Source: an uncultured Lentisphaeraceae bacterium
GTDB taxonomy: Bacteria; Verrucomicrobiota; Kiritimatiellia; RFP12; DVOR01
NCBI GenBank assembly: GCA_949289005.1
Contig: CASEMQ010000067.1
Coordinates: 1 to 64,000 of the forward strand
Length of the DNA: 64,000 nucleotides
Direction of reading: 5' to 3'
Shown here: positions 43,681 through 53,741 of the stretch, piece by piece
Numbering within the stretch: the stretch's first letter is position 1
How the letters are laid out: the number at the start of each line of letters is the position of its first letter
Position numbers and translations under genes: made by a program
Notes under the pieces: generated by a model
Told to the model about the DNA's origin: nothing
What the model saw: the letters and a program-made list of their open reading frames with translations, nothing else
Databases searched by the model: none

Positions 43681-46600
43681 TCACTCCCGGGACGATTGCA
43701 ACGCGGCATGCGCACGCAATTGCCTCAACGCCCCCTCGGGGAAATGCTCCTCGTCATACGGCACCCGGAAGTAACGCGTGTCGGCGGCCGAGGCGGTGCC
43801 CGGCGTCGCGCCGGTGAGGTCCGTCACCTCCACCGCATCCGTCACCTCCGCCTCCGCGTCCACGTTCTCCTCGTCCGTGTCGGCCCAGGTGAGATAGACG
43901 CGCGTGCTCTCGCGGAAGATCGCGGGCAACCGCGCCTCCGCCGTGTCGGCCAAGATGCCCTCGAAGGCGTTCGCGAGGTCGTTGCGCACCTTCACCTCCA
44001 CCACCACGTAGGTCTTCTCGGCCCCGTCCTCATCGGGCAGGGTGGCGAAGGCCATCGCGGAGATGCCGAACTCATAGGCCACGTAGAGGTTGCGGGCGTC
44101 CACGTATTCCTCGCCCTCGGCCTGGGTGGCGGCACCGCCGGGCGCCTTTTCGCTGAAGGCCAGGATGTTGCCGAAGCAGGTGATGGCCTCGCCAATCTCG
44201 CTCGCGTTCAGGTGCTGGGTCGAAGCCTTGGTCCGCCCCTGCGAGGTGCCGATGTAGGCCATGCCCTCGCCACGGTAGTGGTCAATCAACGCGTTCTCCA
44301 GAGTGTTCGCGTACTCGGGCTCCGCAGCCCCCTCGGCGAGATCCGTAGGCTCGGGGATGGAGGCCGGCTGCGCGTAGTACTCCGTCCCGCCGTTCACGAT
44401 GTGCGCGACGGTGTCCCACCGCGTCTTGCTGTTCGTGAATTGCGAAAGGATACGGCGGCGGACGTTCGGCGCGCTCGGACTCTCGTTCGGCTCGCGGCGA
44501 CCCGACTTCAGGAAGACCGTGTGTGCCGTGTAACCCTCCAGCAGGGCGGCGATGATGTTCGCCACGGCCACGTTGTCGCCGGGCAGGAAGCCCGCGACGG
44601 AGGTCAACGCCTCGCCCGTTACCACAGTGTACGTGGCGCCCGAGTCCAACCGCACCAAGCCGCCATCCACCGTGCCGCCGCCCGAAAGCGTCGCGCCCGA
44701 GGGAATGTGCGCCAAGAGATAGCCCGCGCCCGTCACCTTGCGCGCGCTGGCCGCCAAGGTCGCACCCACCGCCACGTGGAGGTCGTTCGCGCCGATGGGC
44801 GTGGTCGTCGTGCCGTTCGCCTGGGGTGCCACGCGAAGCGTGCCGGCCTCCACGCGCACCGGGCCCGAGACCGTCGGCGCCGTGGTGGCATAGAAGTCCA
44901 CCGTGCCCGCGCCCGTCTTCGTCAGGCCGAAGCCCTCGCCTGTCAACGCGACGGTGTGGCTGTGCCAGCTGTCGCCCTCGCCGGGCGCGGCGACCGTCAG
45001 CGTCGTGCCCTCCTGCGTGGCGACAATGCCGCCCTGCGCGGTGAAGTGCGGCAACGCCGTGGCCCCCTCGGTCCGCGAGCCACTCAACGTCGCCGTCTTG
45101 CCCAACAGCGTCAGCGCGCCACTCAGCACCACGCCGTCGTCCACGGCCGCATCGCCCGAGACGGCGGACTCCGCCTGGAAGGCAAAGGTCGCCCCCTCGC
45201 CGAGTTCCACGTCCGTGCCACGCAAAGGTCTCGTGCCTGTCTGGGCAATCGTCGCGCCGTCCTGGGCCACAAGCGTGTTGCCGTGCGTACGGAAGTCCTG
45301 CGCGCCGGAGAGCGTCAGCGTGCAGTCCTTCGCCACCTCCAGCCGCGGCACGGAGCTGATCGCGCCGAAGTCCCAATCGATGGTCGCGTCGCCGACGATG
45401 AGGGCGCCGTGCGCGCTCTCGCCCTTGTGGACGGGGATGGGCGTGCCCTCGGGCTTCAGGTTCAGCGCCATCTCGCCGCCGCCGTTGGAGACGTCGAACC
45501 GCGCCTCGGCCACCACGGAGCGATGGATGGTGAGCGGGGCCGCTCCCGTGAGGAAGAGCGTGGGCAGGTCGGCCGCGCCGTCCGCCGCGTCGTCCTCCAC
45601 GAAGAAGGTGTCGATCTCCGAGTCGGGGAGTTTGTCCAGGTTCAGCGTCACGTCGCTCTGGGCGGTGGCGAGGCGGATCTGGAAGGCCACGGCGTTGTCG
45701 AAGTCGGTGGCGGAGATGGGCGTGGGCGCCATGCCGCTGCGCGTCGCCGTCGCGGGCGTGCCCTCGTAGCCATAGCGATACCACGCCTGGGCGGAGAAGG
45801 CACCACCCTTCGCCTCATACCAGCCCGCGCCGTTCTCCTGGGTGAAGTCGAGGTAGAGGCGGCCGGGGGTCTGGACGGCGCGGGCGAAAAGGCCCGTGCC
45901 GTGGCCGTTCGCGTTGTCCGCCATCTTCACGCGCGTGATGTCGTAGAACTTCCAGTCCGCGTCCGCGCCGAACTTCGGTACCCAGACATCCAGCGAGGCC
46001 TGCGTCTTGTCCGCGTCCACGTCGTTGCCCGAGACGTTGGGCAGGTTCTCGGCCTCCATGTCCGCCCCCTCGACGACCACGGGCCCGGTGAGCTGCCAAT
46101 CCACCACCTCGTCGCGCTCCCCACGCGTCAGCGCCAACCCCGCCACCAAGCGAAGCGTGTTGGATTGCCCTCCCGGCGTCAGCGTCCCCACGAGCGTCCC
46201 CTCGTCTGTCCGCTCTTGGGAAATCCAAGAGTAGTCGTTCTCGCTACTTTCATAACCTATCCGCTTCCACGTTTCCGTGCGCGTCTGCGTGCCGGTCTGC
46301 GAAGCGGCCAAGACGATTTTGGCATACTTGGAGAAGACGCACACGCCGGCGTCGTAAACCCCGGCAAGCCCACTCTGCGCATTCGCCGTGTAGGTGTACG
46401 TGATGGTCTTGTGCCCCGTCTGTGTGACCGAGTACGACCCCGAAGACTCGACCTCCCCATCCCAGTCCACGTCGGACTCGCTCACGGTCATCTGCGTGTT
46501 ACCGCCCAAAAGATAGCTGGAGCCGTGGAAGTCGGGGATGGCGGGGTCGGCGTTGATGGGGTCGTCGGCGCCGCCGGTGAAGCGGAGGCGGCCATACGTG

Positions 46601-49600
46601 AAGCCTGTGCGGTTGCCTTCCGAGATGGGCTCGGTCGTTTTGTACCAGTCCCCGGCGACGACCTGGCTCTCCCACGCCGCGTTGGTCTCATCTTCCTCGG
46701 TCACTTCCTTCGCGGTCACGCCGAGGGGCGTGAGGCGGACGGTGCCGGCCTCGGATTGACCATCCTGCGGGGCGACGACGAGCGTGGCGTAGTTGCGGTT
46801 GGGGGAGTAGAAGTACCCACTCTCATTACGCGCGACGTTCACCTGGATGAGGTACTCGCCCGAAGCGACAAGGAGGCGGCACTCCGCGCCCTCGGCCGGC
46901 TCGGCCGTGCGCGTCCCGGTGGCCGTCCACGCGCCATTCTCATAGCGTTGCTCCACCCACGCCTGGGGCTGTACCCACGTCTCCCCACCCTCAGGGACGG
47001 CCAGCTGAGTGTTAGGTTCCGAGGTGATGGGGACGTAGCGGACGTAACGAAGGTTCTCGCGGACGTAGGGCGTGCGGTCGGCGATTTCCTGCATGGCCGT
47101 GTCGGTCAGCGCGCCCTTGTAGAAGCGGATGAAGTCGATGACGCCGCCCTCGGCCTCGCTCGGCGGATAGGCAAGTTGCCAGAAAGCCTCCGGGACGACG
47201 CCATGGCCACCCAACTGCGCGCCCACCTGCAGGCCACGGCCCAACCGGAAGCCCTCCAGATCGCCGGCCTCGGTGGAAGCAACGTAGGCGCCATCGAGAT
47301 AGAAGGTCATCGTGTCGCCGTCATACACCACCGAAACGGTGTGCGCGGAGGAGGTGGCATCGGCCAATTGCTTACGGAAAAGCTCCTCAGGCGGCTGCGC
47401 CGTGGCGTCTTGAGCGGGTCGCCCTGTGTTCCCATCGTATTCCGTCGCGTTGCGCCCGGTGAAGCGATAGAGCACGATTTCGTTGTCCGTGTTGCCGGTG
47501 GCGAGGACGAGCGCGTTACAGTTGTCCCACTCGGGGTTGTTCCCGGTGTTGTCGTTGTTGCCAAAGGCAACGAGACAACGATGACCGGCCGCCGGCAACC
47601 ACTCGCCCTGATTATTTCCATAATCCTCGTAGCGACGTTGGGCAACAGGCGCGGTGAACCGCACGGAGACGCTCCACGTCTCGGGATAGACAAGCGGGGT
47701 CTTCATGGCCACGTAGGGACGATAGTAGAGCGCAAGGCCGCCCTTGTCGTTGCGCGGATGACGCACCGCAGTGAAATAATCCTCCGCGGCCATGCCTTGG
47801 ATCGTATCAAACATCACTTTGTTGCCAAAGGGATTTTGACCGGGAGTCAAACCGCACAGCAAGCCATTGTTTGTGCGACCGTCCGTTTCCGCGGAACCAT
47901 CCTGACCGGTGAGCGTGAACCAGCCGGAGTTGCGGGTGTCGCCGTTGAACTCGACGTCGATCCAGGCGCCCTTGCCGGTGAAGACGGGATCATCCCAGGT
48001 GAGGGTGTCGGTGACGCCGCTCTCGTCGGCCTCCAAGCGGAAGTCCTCCGGAGGGCGGGAGGCGACCGCGCCGCTCTCGTCGAAGGAGGCGAAGTCCAGC
48101 GTAACGCCCGTGCCGACGGCGGGGATGTGGGGGAGGGTGAGGGCGCCGCCGTAGGCGCCGGACTCGATGAGGGTGAGCTTGATACCCTCGGGGTTGGCGG
48201 GCCAGCGGATGACGGCGTCGGCGTACTGGTCCAGGCGCATGGTGATGTGCTGGTTGTTGTTGATGCGGAAGGCGCCGGGGAGCTCCGTGAAGCCCTCCAC
48301 CGCCGAAAAGTCGATGTCCTTATGGTTCGTCGCGCTTGTGCCGGCGGTGAAACCGAGGGTGCCGTGATAGTCGGCGGCGATGGTGTTGGCGAGGTCGGCG
48401 AGCGTCTTGCCCTCCGCCGTGCCCCACGGGTCGTCGAGCGTAACCTCGCCGGGGGAGCCCAGAATGCTCACCACCCTGCCCTCGCCATAGAGCGTGCCGG
48501 TGAAGTCGCGCACGCGGTTGACCGCGACGCTTGCGTCCAAGGCCAACGTGCCACCATTGAGGCCACGAATTTCGTCGACCCCCAGATTGCCGGTGAGCGC
48601 ACACTGCCCGGCGCCGACGGTCATGAAGTTGTCCTCGCCGGTGCCGTTCGCGTCAACCGTAACGATCTTGACGGCATTGCCCGTGCCATTGATGGTGCCG
48701 GCGTTCAGGGTGAGCGAACGCCGCGCGGCGGGAACCATGTTCAGATCGTCGCCCAAATCCAACGTGCCGCCGTTCACCGTCAGCAGGAAGGCGCCCGAGT
48801 TGTCCGCGCCCGCCGCGAGGCCATTCCTCATCGCCAGCGTGCCGCCCGTAACGTTCACGCGCGTGGCCGTGTCGGCGTTCATGCCCGAGAGTCCACCCAC
48901 CGAGAAGGTGCCGCCCGCGACCGTGATGTCGGCGGAGCTGGCAAGCAACTGAAGCGCCCTCGTCGTTCCGGTGAGCGTCAATGCGCCGGCCTCCTGAATC
49001 ACGGCGGCAGAATTGCCCATTACCATCAACGCGGGGAACTCCCACGTATGGTCTCCCCGGAAAATCACCGTGCCGGGATAGCCCGTGTCACCCACGCGCA
49101 GATTGGCCCCCGCAACGTTTTGGTTCAGCACAAGGATGCCGGAGGCGCCGAGGTCGGAACGGTACTTGGCGGGGATGTCCGTGAGCCCCGTGGCCAACTC
49201 CAACGTGGAATCCTCCGCGGCGAAGGCCAGGTTGGGGAGGCGGCCCTCGGCGGTGTTCGCGGGCAACTCCAGGCGCACGGTGCGACCGGCGGGGATGGGG
49301 ACGATGTTCTTCTCGAACCAGTTTTTGTTCTCATCTTGCGTCCCCTCCGGCGAGGCGGGGAGCGGCGCGGCGAGCGTCAGGTCGCAGAGCAGGAGGAAGT
49401 CGGCGGGGTTCCAGATGTTCATGCCACCGCCGCTCGCGGGCGCTTGGAGCGTGATGCCGCCGGCGGTCGTGCCGTCGCGCAACGTGAAGGGCCCCGTGAG
49501 GGAAACGCCATCCGCGAATTGGAGGACGGCCTCCGCCGCGCTCTTGGACACGGAGGAGCCGGCCACGAAGGGCGAGTTCGTCAACGTTTTGTCCAACGTC

Positions 49601-50268
49601 AGCGTGCCACCGTTCCCGGAGAACTCGACGACCACGACGGTGTCCTGCCCATCCGCGAAGTCCCCGCCCAGCTCGTCCTCCAGACTGTGAGTTCCGCCAT
49701 CCGCGATTTCAATCACGTGGCGCGTCAGACGCGCCGTGCCCGTTACGATGGCATGGATGGCTTCATCCACCGTCCGCAAGGACGCCTCCGTGCCGACGCC
49801 CGTGGCACCCAGACCCGAGAGCGTGTACGCGCCGCCCGTAGCCAGCGTGGCCGACCCCTCGTAGGTTACAAAGACCACTGCGTGCCCCATACCATCCGCG
49901 TCCGTCACCGTCGTCTCGGCGCCAACCGAAGTCTGCGTGAAGGTTTCCTCGCCCACCGTGAAGGACTGAGGATAGGTGTTGTCCGTGCGCGGCACAAAGC
50001 CCAGCGCGATGGACGAGACGGTCAGCGACGAGGGATTGAAGTTGATGGGGCGGGCGCTCCCGTCGTCCAACGTGATGGTGCGGTCGAAGACCGCGTGGGT
50101 CAACGTCAGCGTCAGCGAGGCGCTGTTCGCCTCCACCGTGTCAAGCTCCCCTCGGCTCCCGGCCGTGGAATAGATCAACGTTCGGGCGCTCACATCGACC
50201 GTCGTCGCCGCGAAGGCGGCGGTGGCCAACCCAAGAGCAACAGCAGCAAGGGCCATCCTGCGTTTCAT
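43681..50268 (-). CDS. Giant secreted surface protein with autotransporter-type repeats and a LamG domain
   Basis: The protein has 2195 residues; the ATG is behind GAGGGA. A signal peptide (MKRRMALAAVALGLATAAFA) is followed by beta-strand-rich passenger sequence. Short repeats such as GTFSVGGLSG and VNGGTLDLGDD (about 400-600) fall in it. A LamG/concanavalin-like domain (about 830-1060) has VSVVYDGDTMTFYLDGAYV. Further beta-rich sequence contains a PATR-like repeat GFGLTKTGAGTVDFY with VRVEAGTLRV near 1780-1815. The C-terminus is acidic (EENVDAEAEVTDAVEV) and lacks a recognisable beta-barrel or anchor. It is probably an adhesin or glycan-binding surface protein. Its promoter carries a nine-base homopolymer, suggesting phase-variable expression. 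Confidence 0.82.
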   Translation of the reverse strand: MKRRMALAAVALGLATAAFAATTVDVSARTLIYSTAGSRGELDTVEANSASLTLTLTHAVFDRTITLDDGSARPINFNPSSLTVSSIALGFVPRTDNTYPQSFTVGEETFTQTSVGAETTVTDADGMGHAVVFVTYEGSATLATGGAYTLSGLGATGVGTEASLRTVDEAIHAIVTGTARLTRHVIEIADGGTHSLEDELGGDFADGQDTVVVVEFSGNGGTLTLDKTLTNSPFVAGSSVSKSAAEAVLQFADGVSLTGPFTLRDGTTAGGITLQAPASGGGMNIWNPADFLLLCDLTLAAPLPASPEGTQDENKNWFEKNIVPIPAGRTVRLELPANTAEGRLPNLAFAAEDSTLELATGLTDIPAKYRSDLGASGILVLNQNVAGANLRVGDTGYPGTVIFRGDHTWEFPALMVMGNSAAVIQEAGALTLTGTTRALQLLASSADITVAGGTFSVGGLSGMNADTATRVNVTGGTLAMRNGLAAGADNSGAFLLTVNGGTLDLGDDLNMVPAARRSLTLNAGTINGTGNAVKIVTVDANGTGEDNFMTVGAGQCALTGNLGVDEIRGLNGGTLALDASVAVNRVRDFTGTLYGEGRVVSILGSPGEVTLDDPWGTAEGKTLADLANTIAADYHGTLGFTAGTSATNHKDIDFSAVEGFTELPGAFRINNNQHITMRLDQYADAVIRWPANPEGIKLTLIESGAYGGALTLPHIPAVGTGVTLDFASFDESGAVASRPPEDFRLEADESGVTDTLTWDDPVFTGKGAWIDVEFNGDTRNSGWFTLTGQDGSAETDGRTNNGLLCGLTPGQNPFGNKVMFDTIQGMAAEDYFTAVRHPRNDKGGLALYYRPYVAMKTPLVYPETWSVSVRFTAPVAQRRYEDYGNNQGEWLPAAGHRCLVAFGNNDNTGNNPEWDNCNALVLATGNTDNEIVLYRFTGRNATEYDGNTGRPAQDATAQPPEELFRKQLADATSSAHTVSVVYDGDTMTFYLDGAYVASTEAGDLEGFRLGRGLQVGAQLGGHGVVPEAFWQLAYPPSEAEGGVIDFIRFYKGALTDTAMQEIADRTPYVRENLRYVRYVPITSEPNTQLAVPEGGETWVQPQAWVEQRYENGAWTATGTRTAEPAEGAECRLLVASGEYLIQVNVARNESGYFYSPNRNYATLVVAPQDGQSEAGTVRLTPLGVTAKEVTEEDETNAAWESQVVAGDWYKTTEPISEGNRTGFTYGRLRFTGGADDPINADPAIPDFHGSSYLLGGNTQMTVSESDVDWDGEVESSGSYSVTQTGHKTITYTYTANAQSGLAGVYDAGVCVFSKYAKIVLAASQTGTQTRTETWKRIGYESSENDYSWISQERTDEGTLVGTLTPGGQSNTLRLVAGLALTRGERDEVVDWQLTGPVVVEGADMEAENLPNVSGNDVDADKTQASLDVWVPKFGADADWKFYDITRVKMADNANGHGTGLFARAVQTPGRLYLDFTQENGAGWYEAKGGAFSAQAWYRYGYEGTPATATRSGMAPTPISATDFDNAVAFQIRLATAQSDVTLNLDKLPDSEIDTFFVEDDAADGAADLPTLFLTGAAPLTIHRSVVAEARFDVSNGGGEMALNLKPEGTPIPVHKGESAHGALIVGDATIDWDFGAISSVPRLEVAKDCTLTLSGAQDFRTHGNTLVAQDGATIAQTGTRPLRGTDVELGEGATFAFQAESAVSGDAAVDDGVVLSGALTLLGKTATLSGSRTEGATALPHFTAQGGIVATQEGTTLTVAAPGEGDSWHSHTVALTGEGFGLTKTGAGTVDFYATTAPTVSGPVRVEAGTLRVAPQANGTTTTPIGANDLHVAVGATLAASARKVTGAGYLLAHIPSGATLSGGGTVDGGLVRLDSGATYTVVTGEALTSVAGFLPGDNVAVANIIAALLEGYTAHTVFLKSGRREPNESPSAPNVRRRILSQFTNSKTRWDTVAHIVNGGTEYYAQPASIPEPTDLAEGAAEPEYANTLENALIDHYRGEGMAYIGTSQGRTKASTQHLNASEIGEAITCFGNILAFSEKAPGGAATQAEGEEYVDARNLYVAYEFGISAMAFATLPDEDGAEKTYVVVEVKVRNDLANAFEGILADTAEARLPAIFRESTRVYLTWADTDEENVDAEAEVTDAVEVTDLTGATPGTASAADTRYFRVPYDEEHFPEGALRQLRAHAALQSSRE

Positions 50269-50367
50269 AATCAGTCCCTCTTTTTGTCAAAGGGTTGCCG
50301 CCCCCGTTTTATACCCCCAATTACACACACGGGGACAAAAACATGAGGGCCGAAAAAAGAGGAGGAT

Positions 50368-50397
50368 ATTATAATCTCCCAAGGGGGGGGGTGTCAA
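50368..50397 (-). promoter_or_regulatory. Consensus promoter with homopolymer spacer (candidate phase switch)
   Basis: On the minus strand TTGACA (50397-50392) and TATAAT (50373-50368) are both perfect and lie 18 bp apart. The first nine spacer bases are C (G at 50383-50391). Upstream is A/T-rich (AAATAAAGTAAGATAAAAG), like an UP element. The predicted start near 50361 gives a leader of about 93 bases to the giant surface-protein gene. It lacks the TG extension found at the other promoters. Confidence 0.85.
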
Positions 50398-50633
50398 GTG
50401 CTTTTATCTTACTTTATTTCAACAACTTACGACAAACAATCAGGCTTATGCGCGGCAGCCTGCGCCGGGATGTCTCCGCGGAGTCGCGGACGAAAGTTCG
50501 TGCCCCGTACCCGACAGGCAACGACGCCACCGGATTGGAAAAGACCGGACTGCCGAGGGAAAAGCAAAGAAGACCCAAGCGGCTTACCCGCGTGGCGCCC
50601 GGGGTGGCCGCGGGACGCCCGACCCCTGTGAGC
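50398..50633. other. Intergenic stretch without recognised gene
   Basis: An A/T-rich start (part of the UP-like region) is followed by GC-rich sequence with a small hairpin CCGCGG-AGT-CGCGG-like near 50477. No gene or RNA was recognised. Confidence 0.4.
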
Positions 50634-50793
50634 GATGCGCCGTCTCTCAGGGTGAGATACGGCGTGTCTCGGGGTGAGATACGGCGCATCCCGAAAAACG
50701 ACCCCGCTCCCTGATTGAAAAAAGGGATTTGGGCCCCTGGCGGCCCCGTCCAGTTTCAACAGGTTTTCAACAGGTTTGCGAAAGTTATCAACA
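50634..50793 (+). repeat. Intergenic palindrome/nonamer element, copy C (upstream of folD)
   Basis: GATGCGCCGTCTCTC, GAGATACGGCGTGTCTC and GAGATACGGCGCATCCCG form nested inverted repeats (outer GATGCGCCGT/ACGGCGCATC). CGAAAAACGACCCCGC and TCCCTGATTGAAAAAA follow. Then come the nonamers GTTTCAACA (50753-50761), TTTTCAACA (50764-50772) and TTATCAACA (50785-50793), with GTTTGCGAAAG between the second and third. The spacing of 11 and 21 bp equals that of copies A and B. An extended -10 follows 53 bp after the last nonamer. Confidence 0.78.
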
Positions 50794-50822
50794 GTGCATC
50801 CCGCGAGGCGCGGGGCTTCGGT

Positions 50823-50851
50823 TTGCGGAAGTGTGCCGCTTGTGGTATGGT
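50823..50851 (+). promoter_or_regulatory. folD promoter, extended -10
   Basis: TTGCGG (50823-50828), 17 bp, TATGGT (50846-50851) preceded by TGG. The predicted start near 50858 gives a leader of about 25 bases with GGAG (50871-50874) well placed before the ATG. Confidence 0.55.
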
Positions 50852-50882
50852 GAGGGCAAGTCTAGAGATTGGAGTTTAGATC

Positions 50883-51776
50883 ATGAGAGCGGAAGTGATC
50901 GATGGCAAGGCGTTGGCCGCGGAGACGCGCGAGCGGGTTCGGGCGCGGGCGGCGGCGTTGCGGGAGCGCACGGGTGTGACGCCGGCGCTGGGCGTGATTT
51001 TGGTGGGCGACGACCCGGCCTCGCGCAGTTACGTGACGGCAAAGGAACGCGCGCTGGCGGAGGCGGGGATGCGCTCGGTGGACATCCGCCTGCCGGCGGA
51101 GACGACACAGGCGGAGCTGCTGGCGCGCATCGCGCAACTGAACGCGGACGACTCGGTGCATGGCATTTTGGTGCAGCTGCCGTTGCCGCGGGGGTTGGAC
51201 GCGGAGGCCGTGATCCGCGCGATCGACCCGCGCAAGGACGTGGACGGCTTCACGCCGATCAACGTGGGAAAGATGCTTTTGGGACAGGACTGTTTCCTGC
51301 CGTGCACGCCGCATGGGGTGCTGCGGCTGCTGGAAAAGGCGGGCACGCCCACGCGCGGGGCGCACGCGGTGGTGGTGGGGCGCAGCGCCATCGTGGGGCG
51401 GCCGCTCGCCAACCTGCTCGCGCGCAAGGCGCCGAACGGCGACGCGACGGTGACGCTCTGCCACGCCGCGACGCCCGACCTGGCCGCGCACACGCGCCGG
51501 GCGGACATCCTCGTGGCGGCGGTCGGCCGGGCCGGCGTCATCACGGGCGACATGGTGAAGCCCGGCGCCACGGTGATCGACGTGGGGGTGAACCGCGTGG
51601 CCGACCCGGAGGCGCCGAAGGGTTACCGCCTGCGCGGCGATTGCGACTTCGCGAGCGTGGCGGAGGTGGCGGGGAAAATCACGCCGGTGCCGGGCGGCGT
51701 GGGGCCCATGACCATCGCCATGCTCCTGGAAAACACCGTCATCGCGGCGGAACGCGCGGCGGGGGCACCGGCATGA
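50883..51776 (+). CDS. folD: Bifunctional methylene-THF dehydrogenase / methenyl-THF cyclohydrolase
   Basis: The protein has 297 residues, full length. Motifs: [19 protein letters not shown] (catalytic Lys), [55 protein letters not shown] (NADP-binding) and [21 protein letters not shown]. It interconverts methylene-, methenyl- and formyl-THF, linking to the folB and pur genes elsewhere in the window. The stop overlaps the next start (ATGA). Confidence 0.97.
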   Translation: MRAEVIDGKALAAETRERVRARAAALRERTGVTPALGVILVGDDPASRSYVTAKERALAEAGMRSVDIRLPAETTQAELLARIAQLNADDSVHGILVQLPLPRGLDAEAVIRAIDPRKDVDGFTPINVGKMLLGQDCFLPCTPHGVLRLLEKAGTPTRGAHAVVVGRSAIVGRPLANLLARKAPNGDATVTLCHAATPDLAAHTRRADILVAAVGRAGVITGDMVKPGATVIDVGVNRVADPEAPKGYRLRGDCDFASVAEVAGKITPVPGGVGPMTIAMLLENTVIAAERAAGAPA

Positions 51777-53734
51777 ACGCACCCACCGACATCATCCGCC
51801 TGGGGCCGGAGATTTTCGCGCGGGACGCGAAGGGCGCGCTGGAGACGCGCATCGGCACCATCTTCCTGCGCACGCCGGGACTGATCACCACGCGCGGCAT
51901 CCACGCCATGCAGCGCCTGGCCTTCATCGACGCGCTCAACGCGCGCCGCCGCAAAAACGGCTTGCCGCCGCTCACGCAAAAGGAGGAAGACGCCGAGATC
52001 GCCGAGAGCGTGGATTTGCTCTTCGACGAGCACTACGCGCTCATCCGCCCCGACCCGCAGAACATGGCCCTGGCCATCCGCGGGGACGAGTTCCTGCAAC
52101 AATTCGTCTCCAAACGGCGTATTCGCTACCTCAACATCCAGAACGGGCAGGTGCGCAACGCCCTGCGGCGGCGCGGCGAGGCTTGGCGCATGGCGCCCGT
52201 GCCGCGCTTCGAGGAGGAGATCCGCACGCTCATCGAGAACGCGCGCGTGGGTATCGGCGGGCGCGCCATCTACTACTACAACCACCTGACGGGCACGCGC
52301 TTCCTGACGTTGGCGGGTTTTCGCGCGCTGGGGACGCTCCCGGCGGAGGAATTGCGCACGCTGCTCATCGAAATCCAGCAAAACGTCCAGCGGCGCAACC
52401 GCTTCGCCAACCCCGAGATTGACTTCCTGCCGCATGGCGCCATCCCGGGAACGGTTCTGGCGGGGCAGGACTTCGCGAACCTGGACGAGGCGGGCCTGCG
52501 GGCCGCGCACGCGCGCCTCGTCGCCGTCTTCCAGACGGCGGTGACCGACCCCTCGCTGCGCGACGACGACATCAACGACCCGGGCTGGCGCAAAGCGCTC
52601 TCGGCGGCGCTAATCCAGCAATCCAACGAGACGGGCGTCTCGGCCATCATCGAGGGGCTCTCGCCGGAGTTCTTCATGCAAATCGAGTGGCTCCCCGGCG
52701 GGCGCGTGGAGGAGGGCGAACTCTTCTTCGACCCCATCTTCGCGGAGGCCGAGACCCACCCCGACGACGAACAGCTCCAGCGGCTCTGCGACCACCGCGC
52801 ACGCGCCATCCTCTTCAACTACGTCCGCGAATACTCGCAAATCGAGTACGTGAACATCGGGCGCACGCGCCGCTCGCTCTCCAACCGCACCGGCCAGGGC
52901 CCCCGCGCCTTTGTCTACATCGTGGAGCTGAAAGAACGCCACCGTCCCTCCCCGCAGGTGAAAATCATCCGCATCCAGCGTTGGACCGTGGCCTCGCACC
53001 TGGCCGAGGGGCGGCCGCTCCTGCAGGCCATCATCGAGGCCGAGGACTACACCGACTACGTGATGGACCGCCGCCTGGGCGCGCGCCAGCTGGGCATGCA
53101 CCTGCCCCCGCTCATGGTGCCGCGCACCTTCCGCGAGACCGTCCGCGACCGTGAGGGCACCACCCACAACGTCTGGACCGGCTACTTCGAGCGCGATTAC
53201 ATCTCGGGCTATGCCACCGACAAGATCCCCGAGCACCTCTTCGCCTCGCCCGCCTTCCGCCAGGCCTTCTGCCGCCTGCTCGGTCAGGCCGCCGCGCCCA
53301 ACATCATCATCGGGCGCGCCACCGTGGAGGGCGGCAAGACCATCTTCGACGACGGCGACGAGGTCATCCAGCTCAACGAGGTGCAGCTCCCCGCCAGCCT
53401 CATCCTCTCCGAGCCCACCGGCTCCTTCGTCAACTACCAGCGCCCCTACGCCGACACCATCGGCGATTACGCCGCCGCGATGAACCGCCGCAAACACCTC
53501 TTCCCCGACTTCGAGGAGGCTGTCCGTATCTTCGCCGAAAGTTTCGAGGACGAGCTGGCGCGCATCCAGCGCCTCTACCGCGAACGCCGCGTGGGCTTCG
53601 ACGGACTCTTCCGCGACCGGCCGATGGACGTGAACGGCTCGATGGCCTACCGCTGGCAGTGCGTCTTGCGCCGCCTGGACGCCGTGAACGCCCACGCGCT
53701 CGCCCACCAATTGCTTGACCATATCGACCTCTGA
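51773..53734 (+). CDS. Conserved-looking cytoplasmic protein of unknown function
   Basis: The protein has 653 residues. No signal peptide or transmembrane segment is visible; it is charged, with mixed helix and strand. Distinctive segments: [45 protein letters not shown]-type acidic stretch near 265, [21 protein letters not shown], and [24 protein letters not shown] followed by [20 protein letters not shown]. The NxxIG..FDDGDEV pattern faintly recalls the Asn/Asp metal-binding loops of atypical kinases, but this is weak. Translation is coupled to folD, and murG starts 7 bp later. I do not recognise the family. Confidence 0.8.
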   Translation: MNAPTDIIRLGPEIFARDAKGALETRIGTIFLRTPGLITTRGIHAMQRLAFIDALNARRRKNGLPPLTQKEEDAEIAESVDLLFDEHYALIRPDPQNMALAIRGDEFLQQFVSKRRIRYLNIQNGQVRNALRRRGEAWRMAPVPRFEEEIRTLIENARVGIGGRAIYYYNHLTGTRFLTLAGFRALGTLPAEELRTLLIEIQQNVQRRNRFANPEIDFLPHGAIPGTVLAGQDFANLDEAGLRAAHARLVAVFQTAVTDPSLRDDDINDPGWRKALSAALIQQSNETGVSAIIEGLSPEFFMQIEWLPGGRVEEGELFFDPIFAEAETHPDDEQLQRLCDHRARAILFNYVREYSQIEYVNIGRTRRSLSNRTGQGPRAFVYIVELKERHRPSPQVKIIRIQRWTVASHLAEGRPLLQAIIEAEDYTDYVMDRRLGARQLGMHLPPLMVPRTFRETVRDREGTTHNVWTGYFERDYISGYATDKIPEHLFASPAFRQAFCRLLGQAAAPNIIIGRATVEGGKTIFDDGDEVIQLNEVQLPASLILSEPTGSFVNYQRPYADTIGDYAAAMNRRKHLFPDFEEAVRIFAESFEDELARIQRLYRERRVGFDGLFRDRPMDVNGSMAYRWQCVLRRLDAVNAHALAHQLLDHIDL

Positions 53735-53741
53735 TCGCGCC

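Noticed and set aside
43420-50346. A plus-strand open frame of more than 2000 codons opposite the giant surface gene
   Set aside because: It mirrors the minus-strand gene in high-GC DNA, has biased Arg/His/Gly composition, no signal peptide and no domain; the minus-strand frame has a start, Shine-Dalgarno, promoter and recognisable domains.
50729-51772. A long open frame running into the 653-residue gene from upstream, antiparallel in function to folD
   Set aside because: It is in another frame of folD, whose product is certain. The 653-residue protein starts at the ATG overlapping the folD stop.
53301-53410. A possible protein-kinase-like active site (NIIIGR...FDDGDEV) in the 653-residue protein
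   Set aside because: Other kinase landmarks (ATP loop, Lys, HxD loop) could not be placed, so no kinase call is made.
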